Shown piece after piece: positions 25,801-33,727 of a DNA stretch of 35,613 nucleotides. Origin of the DNA: Bacteroidales bacterium (GTDB lineage: Bacteria; Bacteroidota; Bacteroidia; Bacteroidales; P3); assembly GCA_017530105.1 (NCBI GenBank), contig JAFXMW010000135.1:1-35613 (forward strand), read 5' to 3'. Position 1 is the stretch's first letter. Each line of letters starts with the position of its first letter. The position numbers and the translations under genes are program-made. The notes beneath the pieces are model-generated. The model was not told the origin of the DNA and did not search any database. It was given only the letters and a program-made list of their open reading frames with translations.

Positions 25801-27278
25801 CAGGGGGTACGCTCGAAAAACCCGACATCGAAGGCACCCTCGCCCTCCATCAGGCACAGATGCAGATTGCCCCCACGGGGGTCACCTATTTCATCAACGA
25901 CTCAGTAACCCTGCAAGGGCGTTCGCTTCGTCTCGACAACCTCTGCATCAACGACAGCGAAAAGAACCAAGCGCGGGTCAACGGAATATTGAACATGGAC
26001 ACACCGGGAGGATTTCTCGATCTTCAAATTCACACCGACCGACTCATGATGCTGAACAAGCCCGCAGGGAGTGAGTCCTTCTACGGCAAACTCATGACCA
26101 GAGCCGACGGCACGGTGTCGGGACCCCTCGACAAGCTGCTGGTTGCCGTGCAGGCCACCGCCGTGGAGGGCAGCGACCTATACGTGCCTATCAGCAACCG
26201 GAAACAGGTGAGCGAGAACGAATTCATAGTCTTCATCTCCCCGACTCCCTCGCAACGCCGCCGAGCCACACCGCGCAACAACACCCCGACGGGAAAATTC
26301 TCGCTCCAAGCCAACGTCAGCGTCACCCCCGGGGTCACCGTCCACCTGCCCATGGACTTCGAGCAACTGACGGCCTACGTCACCGCCGTGGGACGCGGCG
26401 ACATCCAAGTGACCATGCAGGGTGGGAAAGAACCCAACATACTGGGCAACTACGAATTCACCTCGGGCAACTTCTCCCTGTCGCTGCTGCAGCTCATCAA
26501 CAAGAACTTCGACATCGAAGAGGGCAGCACACTCAACTTCCCCGGCAACATCGACGACGCCCGTTTCAACATCAACGCCGTCTACAACCAACGCGTCAAC
26601 CTTGCCTCGCTCACTGGCAACCAATCCACTTCGGGCGACACCTACGTGCAGGTGCAGGATGTCATCACCCTCGCCGGAACCCTCCGCGACCCCGCCATAC
26701 GCTTCGACATCCGCCTGCCCTACGCCGAACAGAGCGTCAACGACCAAGTGTTCTCCTATATCGACCGCACCAACGAGCGCGACATCCTCAATCAGTCCAT
26801 CTCGCTCCTGCTGCTGGGGCGTTTCTCGCCTGCCGGCACCGCCGAGGGCAACGACAACCCCCTCAGCGACGGCAGCAGCATCAACCTCCTCACCTCCTCG
26901 GCCAGCAGTCTCGTGTCCAATCTGGTGAAAGTGGTGGACGTCAACTTTAAATACCAAGCCGGGACAGGCTCGAACATGGGGCAGATAGACGTGGGCATCA
27001 GCAAACAATGGGAGAAATTCTACTTCGAATCCACCTTCGGCTACGGCAACACCCCCGGCGCCCTCGACAACAACACCGCCAACGTGCTGGTGGGCGACGT
27101 CGAAGTGGGCTACAAATTCAACCCCTTCTTCCATTTCTACGGTTTCCACCGCTCCAACACCAGCTACTACACCCGCACCGAAATGCCCTACAAACAGGGT
27201 GTGGGAATCAAACTGTCGAAAGACTTCGACAACATCAGCGAACTTTTCCCCTGGCTCAGGAGAAGGAAAAAGATGTAA
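22803..27278 (+). CDS. TamB-like translocation/assembly module protein (DUF490), 5' end uncertain
   Basis: A 1491-residue envelope protein. It has an N-terminal anchor helix (about 13-32), a very long beta-rich region typical of AsmA/TamB lipid-bridge proteins, and a C-terminal TamB domain with QDVITLAGTLRDPAIRFDI, DILNQSISLLLLGRF and a final barrel-like KFNPFFHFYGFHR. TamB-type proteins span the periplasm and aid outer-membrane protein or phospholipid transport. The only in-frame early start is TTG at 22803 (or GTG at 22830), because a stop lies at 22794. A better N-terminus begins at ATG 22768 in another frame, joined by a -1 shift on an A6 run; see findings. It heads an operon with the second LytTR gene and the glycosidase gene. 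Confidence 0.85.
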   Translation: MKGKAAKYSVRRVLGAVFTAVYIFVALLNSTVVQSYIGAAVGYYFSKEWGGKVRIGALHASPFSHVILDKIELISPTNDTIYCGDRITCRFKRFPFHGDGLSFDRVSLRNGRYHLQTFRNEEGRGGINLDFIIRYFAERSTPDTTSAPSPFTVEVGELRLHHVDYIQDLPEPPGRRTFPHGVDIPHMRFRNICGVLRNIYVLNDHVRVRIVSLSTTEASGLHIVDLSMDAEVSPHGIRATNMDLQTDDSRVFMDARLDFDGWDEMGDYCNTVVHDVVLKEGTEVNLYDAAYWAPTLWGINSRVAVQGHLYGPVADMRAEHLTASFGESSNLFMDARITGLPDINHTRLDVVIHRLHTTYGDLAAVQHPEPIKMHAPDLVRQMAIIDLNGSVTGGLRDCEAWLNVNSLAGDVETHARLAYDTVKGEYAYWGDVDSRWIGLHALLPNEWVSRTGMHLSFQGSGLNPEQMEATVEGRLYNTVFRGHTLGRATFSAEVANGILAAEVGLNDSLIGLDLSASANLADNSYQADLLLDDAHLTTLNLVKSDSSLRLSTRLHAHVRGKDAEHLTGSLSMDNTLLQIGRREVEMKSLQLVANEAMGKKQLAMDCDWMHFAAEGWFAYKDFPLMVQDFCRRFLPTYYNPYRHPVGSETGYGRKPATGEMLPAPDASLSLEMVWHDEGGTFANLFPNMGIADGTRILGNYNPAESLKMVLTSDSLRVNSITMHDVGVDAGTVGESYRMNLHSNSLTVGTVPLMNNMNLTAGMGRAISTMALKWGDRQAPLPPGDRSNCGDLELVMTSTTVDNRIMITQPNFYVLGGRWSVVCPSGLMVNNERLQLNELKVYGMNQSVTVNAYVAHDENDYVSALFKDFSMGQVCTLLLADKPIGIEGTLDGQLSVKGLNQTPRLDANLSVDNFVFNGQPLGDMTLDTRYSIADARIDADIVSRLEGYNPIELHGYLSTVGKQPKMDFLLQATALPLRAARPFLSSVAENINGTVDATIHAGGTLEKPDIEGTLALHQAQMQIAPTGVTYFINDSVTLQGRSLRLDNLCINDSEKNQARVNGILNMDTPGGFLDLQIHTDRLMMLNKPAGSESFYGKLMTRADGTVSGPLDKLLVAVQATAVEGSDLYVPISNRKQVSENEFIVFISPTPSQRRRATPRNNTPTGKFSLQANVSVTPGVTVHLPMDFEQLTAYVTAVGRGDIQVTMQGGKEPNILGNYEFTSGNFSLSLLQLINKNFDIEEGSTLNFPGNIDDARFNINAVYNQRVNLASLTGNQSTSGDTYVQVQDVITLAGTLRDPAIRFDIRLPYAEQSVNDQVFSYIDRTNERDILNQSISLLLLGRFSPAGTAEGNDNPLSDGSSINLLTSSASSLVSNLVKVVDVNFKYQAGTGSNMGQIDVGISKQWEKFYFESTFGYGNTPGALDNNTANVLVGDVEVGYKFNPFFHFYGFHRSNTSYYTRTEMPYKQGVGIKLSKDFDNISELFPWLRRRKKM

Positions 27279-27318
27279 GACATTTTACCCACACATAACA
27301 TATCAGTAATAATATAAA

Positions 27319-28164
27319 ATGAGAATTCCCGAACAATACTACTCTGTCAAAAGCAACATCCTGTTCTGCATAGCGGTGCCGCTGTTCATGATGCTCTTCA
27401 TGGTCATTTACCAGCCCCGGTTCTTCGGCAACGAACCCATTCTCCGAGCCGAATGGGAAGAGAACGACGGTTTCTGCCTGCCCATAGTCTGCGCCATCAC
27501 CCTGGGGGTGCTCACCCTCAGCCGCGCCATCCTCTGCTATGCTTTGGTGCGGCACAACCTCTCGCGCAGGGAATGGATTCTCTGGCAAGCCACCGAATGG
27601 GTTGTGGCGTGTCTTTTTGCCGACCTCTTCCTCTCGCTCTTCTTCCACATGGGCTACTTCACGCTGCTCCCCCGCATACTCCTCACCGGTTTCGGCCTCG
27701 TCGTCATTCCCTACGTCATCTACTGGCTTGCCATCGAATACACCGACCGCGACAACCGCCTTCGCCAAGCCGAAGAGCTGATTCAAGACCTCCGCAAGGG
27801 AGTGGAACGCAACGAGACAGGCATGGTGCGCTTTGCCGACGACAAGGGCAACGTGAAACTCGTCGTGGGAGCCGAGCGGGTCATCTCGCTCGAATCGGCC
27901 GGCAACTACGTCACCATCCTCTACGACGACGACGGGAAACTGGTGCGCTACAGCCTGCGCAACACCCTCAAAGCCATGGAGACCCTGGCAGGCTCAAGCG
28001 GACTGGTGCGCTGCCACCGCTCCTTCTTCGTCAACCTCAGTCACGTCCGCACCCTTCGGCGCACCCCCCAAGGGCTCTACGCCGAGATAGGGCATCCCGG
28101 AGTCGACGACATCCCCGTCTCCAAATCCTACACCTCCGACCTGCTGCACCTTTTCGGCAACTAA
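27319..28164 (+). CDS. Membrane-anchored LytTR-family transcriptional regulator (second copy)
   Basis: A 281-residue protein with four predicted membrane helices (about 13-31, 53-77, 87-109, 117-138), a linker and a LytTR domain (about 176-279) showing ISLESAGNYVTILY, LVRCHRSFFVNLSHVRTL and DDIPVSKSYTSD. The layout is the same as the regulator at 7266-8138, although the sequences are clearly diverged, so both belong to one Bacteroidota family of receiver-less membrane LytTR proteins. It starts 40 bases after the TamB-like gene and ends 13 bases before the glycosidase gene, so it is probably co-transcribed and may respond to envelope state. Targets are unknown. Confidence 0.85.
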   Translation: MRIPEQYYSVKSNILFCIAVPLFMMLFMVIYQPRFFGNEPILRAEWEENDGFCLPIVCAITLGVLTLSRAILCYALVRHNLSRREWILWQATEWVVACLFADLFLSLFFHMGYFTLLPRILLTGFGLVVIPYVIYWLAIEYTDRDNRLRQAEELIQDLRKGVERNETGMVRFADDKGNVKLVVGAERVISLESAGNYVTILYDDDGKLVRYSLRNTLKAMETLAGSSGLVRCHRSFFVNLSHVRTLRRTPQGLYAEIGHPGVDDIPVSKSYTSDLLHLFGN

Positions 28165-28177
28165 AACCACCCCGCCC

Positions 28178-29071
28178 ATGAACCCACGACTGCTGACAAC
28201 CCTCGCCCTCCTCCTGCTCCTTACCCTGCCGACACGTCATGTCGCAGCCCAGCGCGACTACACCGCCGACTCCATCGCCTTCGTCAACGCCGACTGGCAC
28301 ACCGACACCCTCGACGGCTTCCGCTTCATGCACCACCACTTCATGCAACGCCAAGTGTTCAACTCCAACCAATATTTCAGCATCATCGAGATACCCTCGG
28401 GTTCCAGCTCGCGACTGGCCTTTGTAGCCGACAGCCTGCTCACCACCGTCGCCTCCTTCGCCACCCGCGACAGCGCACTTGCCGCCATCAACGGCTCCTA
28501 TTTCGACATGCGCACCGGAGTCCCCGTATGCTACCTTCGTATAGCGGGTCGGGAACTGGGCGAAAACACCCCTGCCCAGCACGACAGTCTCCACCGCAAA
28601 TACTATCAATACGCCACCATACGCCTGCTCCCCTCCCGCCGACCCCGCTTCGTGGTGCCCGACAGCCTACGCACCTTCGAGCGCACCATGCCCGACAGCA
28701 ACATCATGACCGCAGGCCCCATGCTCATACGCAAAGGCATGGACATCCCACAACGACTCGACCGCCGATTCGTCTATGCCCGCCATCCCCGCACTGCTAT
28801 CGGTCTCAAGCCCGACGGCACCGTGGTGATGCTTGTGGCCGACGGGCGGCACAGAGGTGAAGCCGAAGGGCTCAGCCTGCCCGAACTCACCCGCATCCTC
28901 CACTGGATAGGGTGCTGCGATGCCGTCAACCTCGACGGAGGCGGCTCCTCGACCATGTACATCAAAGAACACGGCACCGGAGGCATCGTCAACCACCCCG
29001 CCGACAACGGCCGTTTCGACACCGGGGGACAACGCCGAGTGGCCAACGCCATCCTCGTAACCAAACGCTGA
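28178..29071 (+). CDS. Phosphodiester glycosidase family protein (NAGPA-like)
   Basis: A 297-residue exported protein with a signal peptide (LLTTLALLLLLTLPTRHVAA then Q). It carries the NAGPA/DUF2233 motifs AAINGSYFDM, RHPRTAIGLKPDGTVVMLVA and the active-site-like AVNLDGGGSSTMY, ending RRVANAILV. The mammalian relative removes N-acetylglucosamine from phosphodiester-linked mannose; bacterial members are thought to act on phosphodiester bonds in cell-wall or envelope glycopolymers. It lies 13 bases downstream of the LytTR gene and ends the operon. The periplasmic location is inferred from the signal peptide; the substrate is unknown. Confidence 0.85.
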   Translation: MNPRLLTTLALLLLLTLPTRHVAAQRDYTADSIAFVNADWHTDTLDGFRFMHHHFMQRQVFNSNQYFSIIEIPSGSSSRLAFVADSLLTTVASFATRDSALAAINGSYFDMRTGVPVCYLRIAGRELGENTPAQHDSLHRKYYQYATIRLLPSRRPRFVVPDSLRTFERTMPDSNIMTAGPMLIRKGMDIPQRLDRRFVYARHPRTAIGLKPDGTVVMLVADGRHRGEAEGLSLPELTRILHWIGCCDAVNLDGGGSSTMYIKEHGTGGIVNHPADNGRFDTGGQRRVANAILVTKR

Positions 29072-29230
29072 CAACCCCGACACCACACCCGAATGTAATA
29101 AAGTAATCTCCTACGTCGGTCGCAACAGCATCCCCTCTCGAGGGAGCGGCAGGGGTGGTCTGCGGGGATTTGTGCGGACATTTGACTTCCCGCCCACACT
29201 CGGGTTGCTCGCAAAAGGGGGACAATATAG

Positions 29231-29271
29231 TAAAACCGATGTGAAGCAGGTATCGTTTCACACCGGTTTTA
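29231..29271 (+). terminator. Likely terminator of the TamB-LytTR-glycosidase operon
   Basis: TAAAACCGATGTGAA (29231-29245) pairs with TTCACACCGGTTTTA (29257-29271) with one mismatch and an 11-base loop. The right arm ends in a T run, as expected of an intrinsic terminator. Confidence 0.6.
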
Positions 29272-29273
29272 CT

Positions 29274-29337
29274 CTTGTTTTACACTTGCTTCCCACTTGT
29301 TTTACACTTTAAAAGTGTAAAACAAGTGTAATACAAG
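29274..29337. repeat. Nested direct and inverted 14-base units
   Basis: CTTGTTTTACACTT occurs at 29274-29287 and 29296-29309. Its reverse complement occurs at 29313-29326, and again with one mismatch at 29324-29337. The central pair forms a 17-base-pair perfect palindrome (29294-29310/29312-29328). Function unknown. Confidence 0.8.
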
Positions 29338-29340
29338 TTC

Positions 29341-29389
29341 AAAAAAACCGCCATTCCTTCGCCTTCAGGCTGGCTTAGCCGCATGGCGG
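29341..29389 (-). terminator. Intrinsic terminator of the ROK-GH92-lipoprotein operon
   Basis: On the minus strand CCGCCAT (29389-29383) pairs with ATGGCGG (29354-29348) and is followed by seven T residues. The loop contains two smaller hairpins (GGCTAAGCC and GCCTGAAGGC), giving a branched structure. Confidence 0.75.
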
Positions 29390-29408
29390 CGGGAAGGGCA
29401 GCGGAGGG

Positions 29409-29645
29409 TTACTTTTTCTTGTAGTCTACGCCTATGTCGTCGGGGTTGATGATGGGTTCGTCCATCTCGATGCACAGACGGGAACGGTTGTTGAGCGTGT
29501 TGCAACGGGTGCCCTCGGAAGCATACGTGGTGGTGGGACCCGTCCAGCGGTCATTGACACGTTCATAGCAGCGGCAGTTCTTACCGCCGCACGATGCCAA
29601 GCTCATGAGGCTTAAGGCGGCTAATGCTATAAGGAGTTTTTTCAT
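29409..29645 (-). CDS. Small Cys-rich lipoprotein
   Basis: A 78-residue predicted lipoprotein. The signal peptide MKKLLIALAALSLMSLASC ends in a lipobox (LASC, Cys19). The mature part has four further Cys (in KNCRCYERV, TRCNTL and SRLCIEMD), enough for two disulfides in the periplasm, and ends in a Lys-rich tail. I do not recognise a named family. It follows the GH92 gene by 6 bases and precedes the operon terminator, so it is probably co-expressed with the mannosidase. It may be anchored in the outer membrane, but no function can be assigned. Confidence 0.75.
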   Translation of the reverse strand: MKKLLIALAALSLMSLASCGGKNCRCYERVNDRWTGPTTTYASEGTRCNTLNNRSRLCIEMDEPIINPDDIGVDYKKK

Positions 29646-29651
29646 GGTTAA

Positions 29652-32600
29652 TTATTCTGTTTCGTTGGTTGAACTTTCGGATGAAAAGGAGGAGACAAAG
29701 GTTGCCAAATGGCTGCCCACCTCAATCTCGTCGACAAAGAGCCATGCCTGTTCGCCGGCACTGATGTGCCAGTCGGGCATGGTGCCATAGTTGACGGCTT
29801 TGATTTTGAGGTAGCGCGCCGTGGCATAGGGACCGTGGCAGGTGAAGGGATGTTGGACACTCTCTTCCTGCCGCTCGCGAACAACGGGGAATTCGGTGTT
29901 GTCGACCGAAGCCCACGGCCTGTAGGTCTTTCCGTCGCTGGAGATGCTGACTTCTATACGTCGGGGGAAGAAAATCCAGGCACGCATGTTGTCGAGACAG
30001 TCGACGGTGACGGAGGTGAGGGTCTTGGACTGCAGGAGGTCCACCACCACGACCATGTCGCTCTGCCATCCCTGCCAGCCGCCGATGCGGTAGTTGGGTG
30101 TGCCATAGAGTCGGTCGATGAGGCCGTCGGGGCCGTTCTCGCTGTATTGGGGTGCGGGCTGGGTGATGTAGCGCAGCTGCTTGTCGGCAATGAAGCGGGT
30201 GAGGGTCTGGCTCACCACAGGGCTGTAAACGCCGGTGGCGGGGTTGTAGGAGACGGCCTTGAGTGTGATGTCGCGGTTGACCAATATGGGCTGGACATAG
30301 CGGAAGGAGTTGGTGTCGGGGGTGCGACCGTCGGTGGTGTAGTAGATGCGGGGCTGGACATTGGCAGAGTTGTTGTTGTCGGGCTGTCCACAGACGGGCT
30401 GGCGGGCACTGAGGGTGACAAAGAGAGAGTCTTTGAAACATTGCTGCCAGTTGCTGAACCAGGGTGCCGGCGGGTAGCGAAGCTCGTCGGGGAAGGACTG
30501 GCGCGACTGAGCCGTGAAGCTCTTGCCATCCCAAAAACGGCCAGGTTCCCAGTCGGTTTTGTTTATCACAATGTCCTCTTTGCCAGTGTGGATGGTGACG
30601 CGGTCGAAGAGGGGTGTGACGGTTACATACTCGCCGCTGCCCGGGCATACGGGATAGAATCCCATGGCACTCATGACATACCAAGCACTCATTTGTCCGC
30701 AGTCCTCGTTGCCGCAGAGACCATCGGGATGGGGTGTGTAGAGGTCGGAGAGGATGCGGTGGACCACATCGTCCAGTTTGTCGGTGGCGCCGAGGTAGGC
30801 ATAGAGGTAGGCGGCATGGTGAGAGGGTTCGTTGCCGTGGGCATATTGGCCAATCATGCCGGTGATGTCGCTTTGGTCGCGGCCGGTGGTTTCGCTGCTG
30901 GTGTTGAAGAGCGAGTCGAGGAAGGCCTCGGCTTTGGTGCTGCCGCCCAGTTGGGCAATCCACCCCGCCACATCGTGCGGCACGTAGGAGCTGTATTGCC
31001 AGCTGTTGGCCTCGGTGTAGTGGTTATTGACCTCGGTGGGGTTGAAGGGGGTGACAAAGCCGCCGTTGCGACGGGCGTGCATGAAGCCTTCGGGGTCCAT
31101 GATATTCTGCCACGACTGGGCACGGCGCATGTAGGTGTCGTAGACCTGACGGAGATAGAGGCGGCGCGACGTGGTGTCGGTGGCAGCATTGCGGTTCATC
31201 TCGTTCAACGCATATTGGGCTATGCACCAATCGTCGTAGGAGTATTCGAGGGTCTTGGAGACCGTCTCGTTGTCCAACTGACTGTCGAGGTAGCCCTGCT
31301 GGGCGTAGGCCTGATGGGCTTCGGTGCGGTTGGAAGTGGCAATCATGGCCTCGAGGAGTGCCAGACGGCGCGCGGGAGTCCATTTGTCGAGGATGCCGGC
31401 ACGCTGGGCTTCGAGGATGACGGGCACGCTGTGGTAGCCAATCATGCAGTGGGTTTCGTGGGCGGCGAGTTCCCACATGGTGAGTTCGCCACCCGACTCG
31501 TATTGGCGGAGCATGGTATTGATCCACGCCTCGGTGGTTTCGGGTTCGATGATGGTCATGAGGGGATGCAGGGCACGATAGGTGTCCCAGAGGGAGAAGA
31601 CGGTGTAGATGGGTTTGTCGGAGGTGTAGATGGTGTCGTTCATGGCACGGTAGCGGCCATCGACATCGCTCCAGAGATAGGGAGAGGTGTAGCAGTGGTA
31701 GAGGGCGGTGTAGAAATTGCGGCGCTCGGCACGGGAGCCGCCTTCCACTTGAATCTTGCCGAGAGCCTCTTCCCAACGCTGGTGAGCGGCGGAACGGATG
31801 GCATCGAAACCGGCACCGTTGCGGGTGGCAAGGTTTTTGCGAGCCCCTTGGCTGTCCACTCCCGATATGGAGACGTAGACTTCGACCTGCTTACATTCGT
31901 CTGGCAGGATGACAAGGGCTTTCTTGCCAGCATCGAAAAATTTTAAATCCTTTATTGGCTGACTACATTCCAATGCAAAGAAGCACTTTTGGTCGGGATT
32001 CCAGGCATTGCTTTCGCGCCAGCCGCTGATGGTGCTGTCTTCGCTTTGGTCGAAGCCGGCACTGATGACTTTGTCGCGGTGGCGCAAGTCGACAACAAAG
32101 CCCTTGGCACCTTTGCTGGGGAAGGTGTAGCGGTGGCAGGCCACACGCTCGGTGGTGGTGAGTTCAACCATGACGCGATTGCGGTCGAGCACCACACGGT
32201 AGTAGCCGGGGACGGCTTTCTCGCCACGATGGCTGAAACGGGAGCAGAACTCCTCCTGAGGCATGGTGGGGGTGAAGCCCCATTGACCGCCCCTGCCCAC
32301 GACAGGCATGAGGAGGATGTCGCCATAGTCCTCACAGCCAGTGCCGCTGAGATGGGTATGGCTGAAGCCATAGACGGTGTCGTCGCTGTAGTGATAGGCA
32401 CTGCAGCCGTCCCAGCCCTCAAGACGGGTGTCGGGCGAAGGCTGAATCTGCCCGAAGGGGACAATGGCACCGGGATAGGTGTGGCCGTGGAAGTCGGTAC
32501 CCACCAAGGGGTTGACATAACGTGAATAGCCGTTCTGACACCCTGTGGCTACGGCAGCCAACAACAGGCCACACAAAATGAGAGAAAGATGTTTTTTCAT
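29652..32600 (-). CDS. GH92 family alpha-mannosidase lipoprotein
   Basis: A 982-residue lipoprotein (lipobox ATGC, Cys21). The GH92 body starts at about residue 25 with YVNPLVGTDFHGHTYPGAIV and contains SGTGCEDYGDILLMPV, WDTYRALHPL and the acidic active-site stretch NEDCGQMSAWYVMSAMGFYP. GH92 enzymes are calcium-dependent exo-mannosidases that act on N-glycan or mannan alpha-linkages. Two accessory parts follow: a chitobiase C-terminal-like module (about 760-815, YYTTDGRTPD) and an F5/8 type C-like module (about 827-960). The cell location is probably the outer membrane or periplasm. Upstream is a ROK sugar kinase; no SusC/SusD pair is in the window. Confidence 0.92.
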   Translation of the reverse strand: MKKHLSLILCGLLLAAVATGCQNGYSRYVNPLVGTDFHGHTYPGAIVPFGQIQPSPDTRLEGWDGCSAYHYSDDTVYGFSHTHLSGTGCEDYGDILLMPVVGRGGQWGFTPTMPQEEFCSRFSHRGEKAVPGYYRVVLDRNRVMVELTTTERVACHRYTFPSKGAKGFVVDLRHRDKVISAGFDQSEDSTISGWRESNAWNPDQKCFFALECSQPIKDLKFFDAGKKALVILPDECKQVEVYVSISGVDSQGARKNLATRNGAGFDAIRSAAHQRWEEALGKIQVEGGSRAERRNFYTALYHCYTSPYLWSDVDGRYRAMNDTIYTSDKPIYTVFSLWDTYRALHPLMTIIEPETTEAWINTMLRQYESGGELTMWELAAHETHCMIGYHSVPVILEAQRAGILDKWTPARRLALLEAMIATSNRTEAHQAYAQQGYLDSQLDNETVSKTLEYSYDDWCIAQYALNEMNRNAATDTTSRRLYLRQVYDTYMRRAQSWQNIMDPEGFMHARRNGGFVTPFNPTEVNNHYTEANSWQYSSYVPHDVAGWIAQLGGSTKAEAFLDSLFNTSSETTGRDQSDITGMIGQYAHGNEPSHHAAYLYAYLGATDKLDDVVHRILSDLYTPHPDGLCGNEDCGQMSAWYVMSAMGFYPVCPGSGEYVTVTPLFDRVTIHTGKEDIVINKTDWEPGRFWDGKSFTAQSRQSFPDELRYPPAPWFSNWQQCFKDSLFVTLSARQPVCGQPDNNNSANVQPRIYYTTDGRTPDTNSFRYVQPILVNRDITLKAVSYNPATGVYSPVVSQTLTRFIADKQLRYITQPAPQYSENGPDGLIDRLYGTPNYRIGGWQGWQSDMVVVVDLLQSKTLTSVTVDCLDNMRAWIFFPRRIEVSISSDGKTYRPWASVDNTEFPVVRERQEESVQHPFTCHGPYATARYLKIKAVNYGTMPDWHISAGEQAWLFVDEIEVGSHLATFVSSFSSESSTNETE

Positions 32601-32630
32601 AAACAGAAAATGGATTTCGCGATTAACGTA

Positions 32631-33632
32631 TTATTTAAGCTTTATCAACGCCGCAGCACCAAGGATGGCGACTTCGTTGGCCGCAAGCTGAGACATGATG
32701 ATTTCGCACTTGCCTTTGTAAATGTTCAGCAGATTGGCTTCGAACGACTCGCGCAGGGGGCCGAGCAGGGGTTCGCCCACCTTGGTAGGACCGCCCATAA
32801 GGAAGATGGCCTGGGGGGCAGAGAATGTGCAGGCGTTGGCGCAAGCCAGACCCAGCCATTCGCCTACGCGGCGATAGGTCTCCTTGGCAAGGGTGTCGCC
32901 GGCGTTGGCGGCATCGCCTATCATTTTGCATGTAACATCTTTGTCCTCGATATCGGGGGAAATCCAGCCAGCCATGTGGCTTGCCTCCTGTGGAACACCC
33001 ATTTCTTTGCGCAGTTCGTTATAGGTCTGCACAATGCCACGAGCCGAGGTGTAAGCCTCCAGACAGCCTCTGCGGCCACAGCTGCAACGGCGTCCATTGG
33101 GGATGAGTATGTTGTGTCCCAGTTCGCCGGCAGTACCGGTGGAACCGTGAACAAGGCGGCCGTCAACCACTATGCCGCTTCCCACACCGGTGCCGAGGGT
33201 TATCATGATGAAATGGTTCATGCCCTTGGCTCCGCCATAGACATATTCGCCGTAAGCGGCAGCATTGGCATCGTTGCTCAGAACCACGGGGATGTCGACA
33301 TATTTGTGGAACTCCTCTTCGAAATTCAACAGACCTTTGATGGTCAGATTGGGAGCCCATTCGACACATCCGGTATAGAAATTGCCGTTGGGGGCACCCA
33401 TACCGATGCCCGTCAGCTCGCTAATCGGGATAGCTGCCAACCCTTTCTCGGGGTCGCCCTTTTCCGTCATGGCTTTAATCTGTTCCATAATGTCGGCCAC
33501 GTATGGCTCAAGCAAGGAGTAATTGCCCGTGGGCAAACTGCACCGTGAGATTATTTTTGAATCATCCCTGACAAGTCCGATGTCGGTATTTGTGCCTCCG
33601 ACATCGATTCCGATAGCATAAGTGTTCTGCAT
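32631..33632 (-). CDS. ROK family sugar kinase
   Basis: A 333-residue ROK protein. Seen are the ATP-binding AIGIDVGGTNTDIGLV, the catalytic Asp121 in LSNDANAAAYGE, TLGTGVGSGIV, the zinc ligands His173 in GELGHN and Cys183, Cys185, Cys190 in CSCGRRGCLEAYTS. There is no N-terminal helix-turn-helix, so it is a kinase and not a ROK repressor. ROK kinases phosphorylate glucose, fructose, mannose or N-acetyl sugars. Being first in an operon with a GH92 mannosidase (30-base gap) makes mannose a reasonable substrate guess, but the sequence alone does not decide this. Confidence 0.9.
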   Translation of the reverse strand: MQNTYAIGIDVGGTNTDIGLVRDDSKIISRCSLPTGNYSLLEPYVADIMEQIKAMTEKGDPEKGLAAIPISELTGIGMGAPNGNFYTGCVEWAPNLTIKGLLNFEEEFHKYVDIPVVLSNDANAAAYGEYVYGGAKGMNHFIMITLGTGVGSGIVVDGRLVHGSTGTAGELGHNILIPNGRRCSCGRRGCLEAYTSARGIVQTYNELRKEMGVPQEASHMAGWISPDIEDKDVTCKMIGDAANAGDTLAKETYRRVGEWLGLACANACTFSAPQAIFLMGGPTKVGEPLLGPLRESFEANLLNIYKGKCEIIMSQLAANEVAILGAAALIKLK

Positions 33633-33663
33633 GATATAATGATTTTATGTTCTATATTGAAAT

Positions 33664-33672
33664 GCAAAAATA
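33664..33672 (-). promoter_or_regulatory. -7 promoter box for the ROK-GH92 operon
   Basis: The minus strand reads TATTTTTGC, matching TAnnTTTG, 32 bases before the ROK ATG. The -33 element is not clear. The 95-base gap is shared with the divergent phoH promoter. Confidence 0.5.
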
Positions 33673-33715
33673 CACATTTTTTCTCAATTAATATGTACAT
33701 GTCGGTTTTCTTTTG

Positions 33716-33723
33716 TAACTTTG
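33716..33723 (+). promoter_or_regulatory. -7 promoter box for phoH
   Basis: TAACTTTG followed by C is an exact TAnnTTTG match. The phoH ATG begins only 4 bases after the box, so the message would have almost no leader. A weak -33 candidate (TATG, 33692-33695) lies 20 bases upstream. Confidence 0.6.
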
Positions 33724-33727
33724 CATC

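Larger units (their letters stand above)
29072..29408. other. Intergenic region packed with inverted repeats between convergent operons
   Basis: This 337-base stretch has no credible gene. From left to right it holds a GC-rich segment around CCCTCTCGAGGG (29133-29144), a 15-base-pair stem (29231-29271), a nested set of CTTGTTTTACACTT units (29274-29337) and a minus-strand terminator (29341-29389). Confidence 0.65.

Noticed and set aside
29709-31946. A 745-codon open frame on the plus strand opposite the GH92 gene
   Set aside because: It is antisense to a clear GH92 protein, has repetitive Gly/Val/Glu-rich content typical of the mirror of GC-rich codons, and shows no known motif.
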